DNA of 64,000 nucleotides, from the NCBI RefSeq assembly GCF_014779595.1, contig NZ_JACXZT010000002.1, positions 372,001 through 436,000 on the forward strand, read 5' to 3'. This DNA comes from Halomonas sp. ML-15 (GTDB lineage: Bacteria > Pseudomonadota > Gammaproteobacteria > Pseudomonadales > Halomonadaceae). Position 1 is the first letter of the stretch, and every line of letters starts with the position of its first letter. Made by a program: the position numbers and the translations under genes. The notes beneath the pieces were generated by a model, which did no database searches, was not told where the DNA came from, and worked only from the letters and a program-made list of their open reading frames with translations. Below, one piece after another: positions 56,318 through 64,000 of the stretch.

Positions 56318-56893
56318 TTAACGATTGACCAGAATGGCGTCCAGCACCACTGGCACCTCATCGCCGATGCGCTGGTAGCCGAGCATCGTCAGTACGCTGC
56401 GCACCGTGGAGTTGGCCATCATCTCCTGGCCATCCAGGGCCACCGCTTCGGCAGTGGTGACCCGCACCGTGTTGAGGTCTTCGCGGGTAAAGCGCAGGTC
56501 CACCGGCTCCTGCTGCAGGCCGCCATCGGCGCGCACGCTGAACATCAGCGTCTCGACCATCGACTCGCCGATATCCAGGGCGTCCAGGCGCTCCGGAGGC
56601 AACTGGGTATTGAGGGTCGCCAGGGGCATGTCGGTGATGCCGGACAGCCAGGGCGGCAGCGGACCCAGCCGGTCCAGTACATCGGTCTGGTTAAGGCGCA
56701 GTGGCAGCGTCAGAATACCGTCCTCGGAGATATCGCCACGCAGCTCGCGGACGCGATGCTGGTGCTCCACCGGGCCGTTGTCGGTCAGCTCGATAATGGT
56801 CGCATCGACCCGCGAGCGGTCGGGATCGAGCTGCCAGCCGGCGTGGACGGGCAGGGCGAAGAGCAGGGCAAACAGGGCAAGGTAGGCTTTCAC
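56318..56893 (-). CDS. Secreted YceI-like protein
   Basis: This 191-residue protein has a GTG start at 56893 with GGGAG 6 bases upstream and a signal peptide (VKAYLALFALLFALPVHA). The mature part begins GWQLDPDRSRVDATIIE, which follows the YceI lipocalin-like pattern, and contains GDISEDGILTLPLRLNQTDV in the usual strand order. YceI proteins bind isoprenoid lipids in the periplasm. An in-frame ATG at 56995 would bury the signal peptide and overlaps upstream regulatory sequence. It converges with the ABC exporter. Confidence 0.75.
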   Translation of the reverse strand: MKAYLALFALLFALPVHAGWQLDPDRSRVDATIIELTDNGPVEHQHRVRELRGDISEDGILTLPLRLNQTDVLDRLGPLPPWLSGITDMPLATLNTQLPPERLDALDIGESMVETLMFSVRADGGLQQEPVDLRFTREDLNTVRVTTAEAVALDGQEMMANSTVRSVLTMLGYQRIGDEVPVVLDAILVNR

Positions 56894-57033
56894 ATGACGT
56901 CTCCCGGTCAATGACACTGCACAGACACGCCGCTGGTGGAAAAGTGCCTGAATGAGGCAAGCATCAGGGGAAGCACTGGCCTCAACCATCGGCATTCGCT
57001 ATCATACGCCCGCGCTTACGCGCTCCTCCCGAT

Positions 57034-57110
<77 letters not shown>

Positions 57111-57332
57111 AAATCAATGGTTTATGCACATTATTTGCTGCCATTGCTGCACTTTTCCGCGTTTTGTCTACATCTTGTCTACACGGTTATTCTGGGGTGT
57201 AGCTAGCCGCTTCCACCTGCTGGTTTTAGTGCTCGAACGAATGGGATAGCTGCTCACTTTCTGGATAACAGGAAAAAACGGGCTTATAATCAGTATTGCA
57301 GAAAATCGCTGCCTGCAACCTGAGGAGCCGTT

Positions 57333-58016
57333 GTGAATCAAGAAGAAATCAGCCGTTTCATCTGTCAGGAACTGCCTCGCCACCAACTGCAGAGGGTGCT
57401 TGAGAGCATCGAGGCGGCGTTCAACAAGAGTGATCGTCACCTCAAAGCTACCTATCAGAAAGTGCCTTTGGCAGGTCCCGGGCCGCAATCCCACCACTAC
57501 ATGGTGCAAGAGGCTCTGCTGGGGTTGCCAGAGGATGAGGGCTTCGAGGTGATCAACCGAGCCACACGCCCGGCCGGCGGTCACTACGCGCTTATACGTG
57601 CCGGTACTCTACAGATCACAACCAGCATCGTGACGGTTGATAGGGTTCCTCCGGTCCGGGAGGCCAAGTTTCGGCGTGACCTCCGTGTGGAAAACGAACG
57701 GTTGCAGCAGCAACATCCTGATTTGTTTGCTCCCTTTGTTCCCCCCTTCGGTCCAAACGATGACTCGCTTCATGCTTTGTTGTTGCCACATTCGGCTAAG
57801 TGGACTGAGGGGGACCATAGCAGCCCGTTGGGTTTTGTGATTGCCGTTCCTTACAGTGACCAAGGGTCACGCTATCACCTATGGGCAGAGGTAGGTCAGC
57901 TCTGGCAGTACTATGATGAGGAAGGGGAGCTGCCTGATGTTGCCTATCCGACCCTGCGTGATAGGATGCGCGACGCCGAGTCCGAGGACAAAAGCGAAGA
58001 AGGTGGAAGCGAGTGA
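57333..58016 (+). CDS. Unknown protein coupled to an XRE-ImmA/IrrE gene
   Basis: I do not recognise this 227-residue soluble protein, which starts at the ATG at 57333 or a nearby GTG (TGAGGAG upstream). It has a leading helix-rich part, a central mixed region (HYALIRAGTLQITTSIVTVDRVPPVREAKFR) and a very acidic tail (ESEDKSEEGGSE). Its stop is 1 bp before the next start, so the two genes form one unit. The arrangement resembles toxin-antitoxin or induction modules in which an ImmA-type protease controls a partner, but no domain supports a specific role. Confidence 0.75.
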   Translation: MNQEEISRFICQELPRHQLQRVLESIEAAFNKSDRHLKATYQKVPLAGPGPQSHHYMVQEALLGLPEDEGFEVINRATRPAGGHYALIRAGTLQITTSIVTVDRVPPVREAKFRRDLRVENERLQQQHPDLFAPFVPPFGPNDDSLHALLLPHSAKWTEGDHSSPLGFVIAVPYSDQGSRYHLWAEVGQLWQYYDEEGELPDVAYPTLRDRMRDAESEDKSEEGGSE

Positions 58017-58017
58017 T

Positions 58018-59229
58018 ATGAGAACAGGGGTGGAGGGTTTCCAGGGCCTGCGGTTGAGCCAGTTGCGCACGGTCCACAATTTAACCCTGACGGAGCTGGG
58101 AGAGCAGGTCGGTCGCTCTTCCAGTACTGTTTCGGCTTGGGAGAAAGGTGCCCAGCTGCCTGAGGCCGAGTCATTGGATCGTCTGTGTTGCGTGTTTAAT
58201 GTTTCTCGCATGTGGTTTTTGAGGCCGGTGCCCGCTGCAGTCGAAGAGAAACCTCGCCCTTATTTTTTCCGTTCCCAAGCGGCTGCTCACAAGCAGGCAC
58301 GTGAAAGGTCTCAGCTGTATTTGGCTTGGCTGCAAGAGATCTCTGACTTCTTCCAGGATGCGATGGAGTGGCCTGAAGTCAATGTGCCAATGCTAGGTGC
58401 CGACGATTGCCGCCTGATTAGCGACGAGGAAATAGAGGAAATCGCTCGGGAGTGCCGCGAGACCTGGAAGCTCGGAGCGGCTCCTATCCCAAATGTTATC
58501 CAGGTGATGGAGAATGCTGGGATCATTTGCACCCGTGCAACGCTGGGTCATGTCAAGATGGACGGTGTTTCCCATGTGTCAGTTCTGGATGGTCGTCCGT
58601 ATGTGCTTATCGCTGAGGACAAAGCGAATGCGATTCGCAACCGCTTCGATGCTGCGCATGAGCTTGGACATGTCGTGCTTCACTCTCGAGTTCCGGCTTG
58701 GCAATATGAAAAGAAAGAGCTCTACGATCTTTTGGAAGAGCAAGCACACCGGTTTGCTAGTGCTTTCTTGATGCCTCCCGAGAGCTTCTCCCAAGAGGTG
58801 GTATGGCCGACGCTCGATAATTTGCTTTCCCTTAAGCCGCGCTGGAAGGCCTCGGTTGCTTCAATGATCGTACGCTGCCGTGACTTGTCACTTCTTTCTG
58901 AACAACTCGAATTAAGGCTATGGAAAGGGCGTTCGGCTCGTAAATGGACGAAAGGCGAGCCGGGCGATGAGGCTTTTGCAATCGAGCAGCCCAAGCTGAT
59001 GATGCGTGGAGTTCACCTGCTGGTTGATAACGGCATCTTTGAACGTGCTGAGCTGGCACATCAAATTGGGCTGCCGCCAGAAACTATCGAGATGCTTTGC
59101 AATCTGCGCCCTGGTTACCTGAGTACGCAGCCTGACGCTGGAGATAACGTGGTACCTCTCAAGCTGAAGCGCAATGGTGCGAGGTCTGGCCGAGCTACCC
59201 AGGCGGATATTCTGCCGTTTCAGAAATAG
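58018..59229 (+). CDS. XRE-family regulator fused to ImmA/IrrE metallopeptidase
   Basis: This 403-residue protein has an N-terminal HTH_XRE domain (about 10-65, LGEQVGRSSSTVSAWEKG) and a central ImmA/IrrE-type zinc peptidase with HELGH at 214-218 and a downstream glutamate in EEQAHRFASAFLMP (about 240-252). Proteins of this build cleave or bind a repressor in phage, ICE and stress systems. The C-terminal 100 residues after SEQLELRLWKG are unassigned. The ATG at 58018 is used because it follows the upstream stop by 1 bp; an in-frame start at 57913 lies inside the upstream gene. Confidence 0.87.
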   Translation: MRTGVEGFQGLRLSQLRTVHNLTLTELGEQVGRSSSTVSAWEKGAQLPEAESLDRLCCVFNVSRMWFLRPVPAAVEEKPRPYFFRSQAAAHKQARERSQLYLAWLQEISDFFQDAMEWPEVNVPMLGADDCRLISDEEIEEIARECRETWKLGAAPIPNVIQVMENAGIICTRATLGHVKMDGVSHVSVLDGRPYVLIAEDKANAIRNRFDAAHELGHVVLHSRVPAWQYEKKELYDLLEEQAHRFASAFLMPPESFSQEVVWPTLDNLLSLKPRWKASVASMIVRCRDLSLLSEQLELRLWKGRSARKWTKGEPGDEAFAIEQPKLMMRGVHLLVDNGIFERAELAHQIGLPPETIEMLCNLRPGYLSTQPDAGDNVVPLKLKRNGARSGRATQADILPFQK

Positions 59230-59624
59230 TGTCGAGAAGCGCGCTGTATTCGGCACCAGAGTTATTGGTGAAGACGCTCCTGACCAGGCTCATCAACAGC
59301 CCTCGGAAGAGTAGAAACCGAATTGATGCGTTGTCGCATTGGAGGCATTCCAGCGCTACTCGAGCGACACGCACGACTTTTCAGCAGACGATCCTGGCCG
59401 TTGACATGGTTGGGCCAGCACAGCATCATGGATGACACACCCGCCATGCCTCTCATGGAAGCATACTCTGGCGGGTTTTTTGTGCAGTATCCTCAGAAAT
59501 GGGGTGATTTAGAGCTGTCGGATATCTCGTTTAAAATCGGCACGAATGGCTGAAGACTGAAAGTTAATAAGTCATATAAGGGCGCGGTTGAAAATTTAAG
59601 TATTTTTGCAAGGGGCTAATAACG
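59230..59624. other. Intergenic region with a terminator, no supported gene
   Basis: Several short open frames occur but none has a ribosome site or recognisable product. An intrinsic terminator for the upstream pair is present: CCCGCCA (59440-59446) pairs with TGGCGGG (59469-59475), an inner TGC/GCA helix can form, and six T follow (59476-59481). The last 100 bp are AT-rich and probably hold the promoter of the next gene. Confidence 0.6.
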
Positions 59625-60790
59625 GTGCTGGTCTACAATGCCACCAAGCAGCAGTTCATTGATGACGTGCGGGCTAACGTTATCACCGACGCCATAGAGA
59701 ACGAGGTGGCACGCAGGCTGAACCGCAACTCGCCGCGCAGTGAGGTGACGTCCTGGGAGAACTCCTTGCGCTTCATGATGAGCGTTCTGCTCGATGAAGG
59801 GATTCCCGCATCGGCAGGCGTGGCCATCGAGTACAACATCCCGCTGACCAATCGCCGCGTGGACTTCATCCTGACCGGAAAGAACCACCAGCGGGACGAT
59901 GCGGCGGTCATCGTGGAACTGAAACAGTGGCAGTCCGTCGAGGTGACGACGAAGGACGCCATCGTTCGTACCCAGCTGGGCGGCGGAGTACGCGAGACCA
60001 ACCATCCGTCGTATCAAGCATGGTCCTATGGCGCGCTGATTGAGGACTACAACGAGACGGTACGCTCCGAGTCGATCCGCCTGGTGCCCTGCGCCTATCT
60101 GCACAATATGAAGCAGGGGGACGCCATCAATGACCCCTTCTACGAGCACCATACGAGCCGTGCGCCGGTCTTCATCTCTCAGGACGCCATGAAGCTTTCG
60201 GCGTTTCTAAGCCAGCATATCAAGTACGGCGACAGCAACGACATCATGTATCGCATCGAGCATGGTGTGATCAAGCCGAGCAAGAACCTGGCGGATGCCC
60301 TGGCATCGATGATGCAGGGCACCACTGAGTTCCTAATGATCGATGAGCAGAAGCTGGTCTATGAAACTGCGCTTGATCTTGCACACCGTGCAGGCAGCGG
60401 CAACAAGCAGTGCCTGATCGTCAAGGGCGGACCGGGCACCGGCAAGTCGGTGGTGGCCATCAACCTGCTGGTGGAGCTGACAGGGCGCGAGATGATGACG
60501 CAGTACGTGTCGCGCAACTCGGCCCCTCGGGAGGTATTCAAGAAGAAGCTGACCGGAACGCGCAAGAAGACCCACATCGATAACCTGTTCAAGGGCTCGG
60601 GTAGCTACGTCAACGCCGTGCCAGACACCTTCCATGCCCTGATCGTAGACGAGGCGCACCGTCTGAACGAAAAGTCCGGTATGTATCAGAACCTGGGGGA
60701 AAGTCAGATCAAGGAGGTGATGGCCGCGTCACGCTTCTCGATTTCTTCATCGATGAGGCGCAGCGGGTGACGCTGAAGGGAAGCCGCTAA
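59625..60790 (+). pseudogene. DUF2075-type nuclease-helicase, frameshifted and truncated
   Basis: The frame opens with GTG at 59625 (AAGGGG upstream) and encodes 381 residues. The N-terminal part has a PD-(D/E)xK-like nuclease pattern (Asp80 in RRVDFIL, Glu98 and Lys100 in VELKQ), then a superfamily 1-type ATPase with Walker A GGPGTGKS (268-275) and IVDEAHRLNEKSGMYQNLG. At about 60741-60743 one base appears lost: the next motif FFIDEAQRVTLKG continues in another frame (60743-60787) and stops at 60788. The rest of the helicase is missing, replaced by an IS3 fragment. Intact relatives are about 600 residues or more. Confidence 0.82.
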
Positions 60791-60791
60791 G

Positions 60792-60911
60792 AGCGATGTG
60801 TTCGATTATATTGAGATGTTCTACAACCCAAGGCGCCGCCACAGTACGAGTGATGACCTGTCATCCGTCGAGTACGAGCGGCGCCATTTCCAGAGCCTGA
60901 CGGGTGTCTAG
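60792..60911 (+). pseudogene. IS3-family transposase (OrfB) C-terminal fragment
   Basis: Translation from 60792 gives SDVFDYIEMFYNPRRRHSTS and ends after SSVEYERRHFQSLTGV, the C-terminus of IS3-type OrfB integrases. Only about 39 codons remain and no start or catalytic DDE residues are present. It abuts the broken helicase gene, so an insertion and later deletion probably removed the helicase C-terminus. Confidence 0.8.
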
Positions 60912-60959
60912 AATATCCGGGGCGATTCAATAATCTGTTCTGGCGATTTACGGACTTAT

Positions 60960-61178
60960 AGCTCCGGCGCTAACAGCATGGTGGAGAGCTTTAATGGCCG
61001 TCACAGCGATATGGCGACTCGGTGTTATGCCTCAGGCGAAGATTTAAAGCGGATGCTGAAATGCTACAGCTGGTTACTCAATCACAACATCCCGAAGAAG
61101 GCGCCGCACCCTCAATTGCTGATTGCAACGACTTATGAATGGCGGGGCAAGTGGTCTGGGATATTGCCAAGCGAGTAG
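60960..61178 (+). pseudogene. IS481-family transposase C-terminal fragment
   Basis: The frame with MVESFNGRHSDM and SGEDLKRMLKCYSWLLNH is the end of an IS481-type integrase core, where GMVERFNGRI with the catalytic Glu and YVWLYNHQLPQ are usual. Only about 66 residues remain. The C-terminus (HPQLLIATTYEWRGKWSG) is intact, but everything upstream is lost. Confidence 0.75.
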
Positions 61179-61274
61179 TCAATTACATGATACCCGATAT
61201 GTAGCCTTAGAAAAATAGCGTATTATGCTCAGATAGTTTCACGAAACTCTATATCGAGTATGGATAAGAAATTC
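61179..61274. other. AT-rich spacer between IS remnants and the AAA-TOPRIM gene
   Basis: No gene, hairpin with T tract or clear inverted repeat was found here. It marks the sharp drop in GC content. Confidence 0.4.
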
Positions 61275-63032
61275 TTAGATCCTGCTTATTTCGTCTAGGA
61301 ACTGGGCAACATCGCTTATGTGGGGGGTTTCTCCATTTTTCCTTAAGTGGTAATTAAATAGTGTGTGTTGAATTTCGGCACTGGAACCAAGCTTTTCTTT
61401 ATCCAGGTGTTCAACAAGCAACTCTTTGGCTTCTTGGTTTGATAGTGAATGGGCATCACTATATCCTAGGGCTTCTAAAAAAATTGCTTCGGGACATTCC
61501 ATGTGAATGTTAAAGACATTTTCCTTTGCTCTTCTTATGTAATTCATACAGCCTTCCTTATCATTTGACTTGAGATGTAATGGCTCGCAGCAAAATGCTT
61601 CTTTTATTTTATCGAAAATTTCTTCCGATTCCATGGTTTCAAGCTTTTCAAGGTCGAGGCTAACTTTTGGTTTTTTGTCCCCATCTAATATATAGTAAAC
61701 CTCTCTTTTTTCTTTCCCATGTATGGGTAAGAGATATTTAAAAATTTCATCTCCACCGCTTGAAGGTAAGTCCAGGCTTATACTTTCTTTCTGCCAGTCT
61801 GATAGCTCATCGAGAGCCACCTCAACTAGCTTCAAAAGTAATTGATCCTCGACGATGACAAGTTTTTTATTATCGGGGATATGGCCTATTCTGTGAAAGG
61901 CCATGTGGGGATGTGCAACCTGAGATATAGCTGTGCTCCCTTCATCCGTTTCTAGGAGTGCATAAAGGGCTTCCTTTGGAAGCGACTGAGTTATTGTAGG
62001 TGAATGCGTTGAAATAACTATTTGGTAATGCTTTTCTATTACTGTCCACAAAAGAAAACGTATAAGATTCTCTTGTGCTCCAGGGTGTAATGATGTTTCA
62101 GGTTCATCCAATAGGACTAGGCTATTTTGTTCACCATTCAGTAATTTTATTACTAAGTTTACGACAGCTAGCTCTCCGCTACCAGCGAAAGCTTCTGAAT
62201 ATTGCCCATTTTCTGTCTGGAATATGATGCTTAGGCCACTCTCTTTTTCGTAAAGTCGATGCTTCAAATATGTTGCGCCGACATATTTTTTTCCCAATAT
62301 GTGGTTTATCCATATAAGCTCGCTTTCGGTTAATGGTCTGTTGGTAAAAACGGACTCTACCCCGCCTGGTTTATAAGATTGCTTTCCTTTAGAAATTACT
62401 TTGCTTATTTTTGTTGCACTTTTTTTTATTTTTTCTATCCGCTCTTGTATTGTTAGGCCAGTGTTGTTTACATGGAATGCTCTATCAAAAGCACTAAACT
62501 GGTACTTAAAGCTAATGTAAATGGGGGCTCTAAAGGTAGGATACCACCGGTCCGCTACCCGAAATTCTCTTTCTTTTTCAGTATATTCTTTAGGGATGGC
62601 TTGCATTCCATCTGGTCTTGATACCCTAGCAGGCTCCCAGTAAGATTCATTTCTCTTGCGCCTTATTTTTTTGGTCTCGACGTGTTTTGATATATCTCTT
62701 ATGAGATGAGCATAGAAGTATCTATTTGCTCCTTTATTTTTCCCTTCTTCAATCGGATCCAGAGTAGTAGAAAACCAAAAACGGCTAGTGCTGAAGTTGT
62801 ATGGCATTCCATATAAAGCATGTAGTATTGAAGATTTACCAGACCCATTAGGCCCTATTATAGCTGTTACAGGGAAATTAAAGTCTATCCTTGCCCCATT
62901 TTCAAGGTTTTTAAAATTGGGAAATACGGCATATTTTATATACTTATCAAGCTTGTTATTTTTGCATAATCTAGTTGCTATTTCAATATAGCGATTAAGG
63001 CTCTGTGCTGTTGGCTCTTTTCTAGCTGGCAT
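61275..63032 (-). CDS. AAA ATPase with TOPRIM domain (OLD-like), candidate defence nuclease
   Basis: This 585-residue protein has an ABC/SMC-type AAA domain: Walker A GPNGSGKS at 60-67, a shortened signature AGSGEL (283-288), Walker B LVLLDEPETSLHP (305-317) and H-loop STHSP (341-345). After it comes a TOPRIM-like region with LVIVEDQ (Glu395) and YYILDGD (Asp450, Asp452), the acidic residues of OLD-family nucleases. It overlaps the upstream methyltransferase by 11 bp, so both are expressed together. GC content is far below the chromosome. The region 80-280 between the ATPase halves is unassigned. Confidence 0.83.
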   Translation of the reverse strand: MPARKEPTAQSLNRYIEIATRLCKNNKLDKYIKYAVFPNFKNLENGARIDFNFPVTAIIGPNGSGKSSILHALYGMPYNFSTSRFWFSTTLDPIEEGKNKGANRYFYAHLIRDISKHVETKKIRRKRNESYWEPARVSRPDGMQAIPKEYTEKEREFRVADRWYPTFRAPIYISFKYQFSAFDRAFHVNNTGLTIQERIEKIKKSATKISKVISKGKQSYKPGGVESVFTNRPLTESELIWINHILGKKYVGATYLKHRLYEKESGLSIIFQTENGQYSEAFAGSGELAVVNLVIKLLNGEQNSLVLLDEPETSLHPGAQENLIRFLLWTVIEKHYQIVISTHSPTITQSLPKEALYALLETDEGSTAISQVAHPHMAFHRIGHIPDNKKLVIVEDQLLLKLVEVALDELSDWQKESISLDLPSSGGDEIFKYLLPIHGKEKREVYYILDGDKKPKVSLDLEKLETMESEEIFDKIKEAFCCEPLHLKSNDKEGCMNYIRRAKENVFNIHMECPEAIFLEALGYSDAHSLSNQEAKELLVEHLDKEKLGSSAEIQHTLFNYHLRKNGETPHISDVAQFLDEISRI

Positions 63033-64000
63033 TCCTGATGACCTTTACTATTTCCGCTGCGTGGGCCTTAATGAAAGGTGGCGGCAAGGCGTTACCTATC
63101 ATCAATCCTAAGGACTCTTTCCCATGCTTTCTTATAAATTTGTAATCTTTAGGGAACCCTTGTAATAGAGAGGCTTCCCTAAGAGTTACGGTTCTATCTT
63201 CATCAGGGTGTAAGAACCTTCCCTTTGAAGGGTTGTGGCAACCACTGGTAATTGTTGGGGATTGAGAATCCCATTTCATTCTTCCATAGACATCACTAAA
63301 CCCAGAAAAGGAAATGTGGCACTTAAGTACCAAGTGCTCAGGGAGGTCTTTTCTACTTCCCCCGTCTTTAGGAATATTTTTTATTATTTCTTTAACTTGG
63401 TTCGTTCTTTTTTCGGGGATTGTATGTATATCATCCTTGCTTTCGCTTGGTGATTCTAATCCGCCAATGATGCTGGCAACAGTTTCCTTCATCTTTATTT
63501 TGTCGGCAAAGACTGGATCTTGAAGCTTGTTTGCTAGTAGTATCAGCCTGTTTCTACGCTGAGCTACTCCATAATCTGAAACATCTAATATCTTATAACT
63601 AACTTTATACCCTTCTCTGCGTAGAGAGGATACGAATTGTTTGAATCTATAGTGCTTTTCTAGTCCCGGGACATTCTCTAGCATTACTGATTTTGGAGAT
63701 AAGTGTATTACATAGCTAAGAAAGTTATCGATTAAAGCGTTTCTTTCATCTCTGCTGGCTCGCTTATTGCGCGTTCGGAGAGTCGAGAATCCTTGGCATG
63801 GAGGACAGCCGGCTAATAGGTCAAGTTTCCCTTTTTCTATTTTTAGTTTGTTTGAAAAACATTCGGGGCTTATTCTTCTAATGTCGTCTTCAATTAGTTC
63901 AACTTCTGGATGGTTGAGTTTGTAGGTCTGGCAAGCCTTGGCATCGAATTCCAAAGCGCCGATTACCTTAACTCCTGCTTGTTTGAGACCTTCTGTCAAC
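63022..64000 (-). CDS. DNA (cytosine-5) methyltransferase, N-terminus beyond window
   Basis: The visible 325 residues carry C5-methyltransferase motifs: catalytic GCPPCQGFS (motif IV), MLENVPGL (motif VI), YGVAQRRNRLILLA (motif VIII) and the C-terminal IGNALPPPFIKAHA (motif X). The first visible residues, MTEGLKQAGV with ALEFD, correspond to the end of motif I and motif II, so only about 10-30 residues with the SAM glycine loop are cut off. The target recognition part (about 180-245) is short. It is upstream of and overlaps the AAA-TOPRIM gene, suggesting a modification-restriction pair. The recognition sequence cannot be read. Confidence 0.92.
   Translation of the reverse strand, partial: LTEGLKQAGVKVIGALEFDAKACQTYKLNHPEVELIEDDIRRISPECFSNKLKIEKGKLDLLAGCPPCQGFSTLRTRNKRASRDERNALIDNFLSYVIHLSPKSVMLENVPGLEKHYRFKQFVSSLRREGYKVSYKILDVSDYGVAQRRNRLILLANKLQDPVFADKIKMKETVASIIGGLESPSESKDDIHTIPEKRTNQVKEIIKNIPKDGGSRKDLPEHLVLKCHISFSGFSDVYGRMKWDSQSPTITSGCHNPSKGRFLHPDEDRTVTLREASLLQGFPKDYKFIRKHGKESLGLMIGNALPPPFIKAHAAEIVKVIRNAS

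Larger units (their letters stand above)
57111..64000. mobile_element. AT-rich accessory island downstream of tRNA-Ile2
   Basis: From the tRNA end to the window edge the gene content changes to unknown, regulatory, transposon-remnant and defence-type genes, and GC content falls strongly, most of all after 61,200. No integrase is visible in the window; the 222 bp after the tRNA contain a repeated TTGTCTACA but no gene. The right end of the island is outside the window. Its mobile origin is inferred from position and composition. Confidence 0.6.

Noticed and set aside
57111-57332. Integrase gene next to the tRNA
   Set aside because: Only short antisense frames exist here; no tyrosine recombinase motif could be found.
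59229-59553. Short open frames on both strands after the XRE-ImmA gene
   Set aside because: None has a ribosome site or known domain, and they cross the intrinsic terminator at 59440-59481.

Overview
The window looks like chromosome from a halophilic gammaproteobacterium of the Halomonadaceae (Halomonas or a close relative). This is inferred from the GC-rich coding style (antisense frames stay open over whole genes), a full glycine betaine to glycine/serine oxidation pathway, and acidic proteins. No 16S gene or other species marker is present, so the assignment is an inference.

Region 1 (1-18.6 kb) is methylamine-osmolyte catabolism. It holds the end of a glycine betaine monooxygenase reductase (gbcB), a dimethylglycine demethylase-type flavoprotein (dgcA) with a TetR regulator, a PQQ sugar dehydrogenase, an AEC carrier, serine hydroxymethyltransferase (glyA), a GATase1-AraC regulator of the GbdR kind, a TRAP transporter (dctPQM), heterotetrameric sarcosine oxidase (soxBDAG) and formyl-THF deformylase (purU). 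Short TGNCGC half-sites 21 bp apart lie before glyA, dctP and soxB, suggesting one regulon that includes the TRAP transporter. TGTACA pairs with the same 21 bp spacing flank dgcA and tetR.

Region 2 (18.9-49.4 kb) is an iron acquisition district. A low-GC FpvA/FhuE-type receptor, an ABC ATPase, a fused FhuB permease, a PvdE/YojI-like ABC exporter and FhuD form one uptake set. An operon with FepC ATPase, an Apd1-type thioredoxin-like ferredoxin and FhuD lies beside it. The core is a one-directional biosynthesis and uptake operon: MFS exporter, three NIS (IucA/IucC) synthetases, a SbnG-like citrate synthase of the HpcH fold, a SbnH-like PLP decarboxylase, a binding protein, two FecCD permeases and a RraA-like protein. 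This content matches staphyloferrin B synthesis, but no sbnA/sbnB genes for diaminopropionate are in the window and the RraA-like gene is extra. Two more TonB receptors and a PchR-type AraC regulator follow. Fur-like boxes stand before most of these units.

Region 3 (49.6-56.9 kb) continues the low-iron theme with a Mn-type superoxide dismutase and the class Ib ribonucleotide reductase nrdHIEF, preceded by a pair of NrdR boxes. An ABC exporter and a YceI-like secreted protein follow.

Region 4 (57.0-64.0 kb) begins at tRNA-Ile2(CAU) and becomes an AT-rich accessory island. It contains an unknown protein coupled to an XRE-ImmA/IrrE metallopeptidase, a broken DUF2075-type nuclease-helicase, fragments of IS3 and IS481 transposases, and, running off the right edge, a DNA cytosine-5 methyltransferase overlapping an OLD-like AAA-TOPRIM ATPase, which is a candidate defence pair. 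No CRISPR array and no rRNA were seen.
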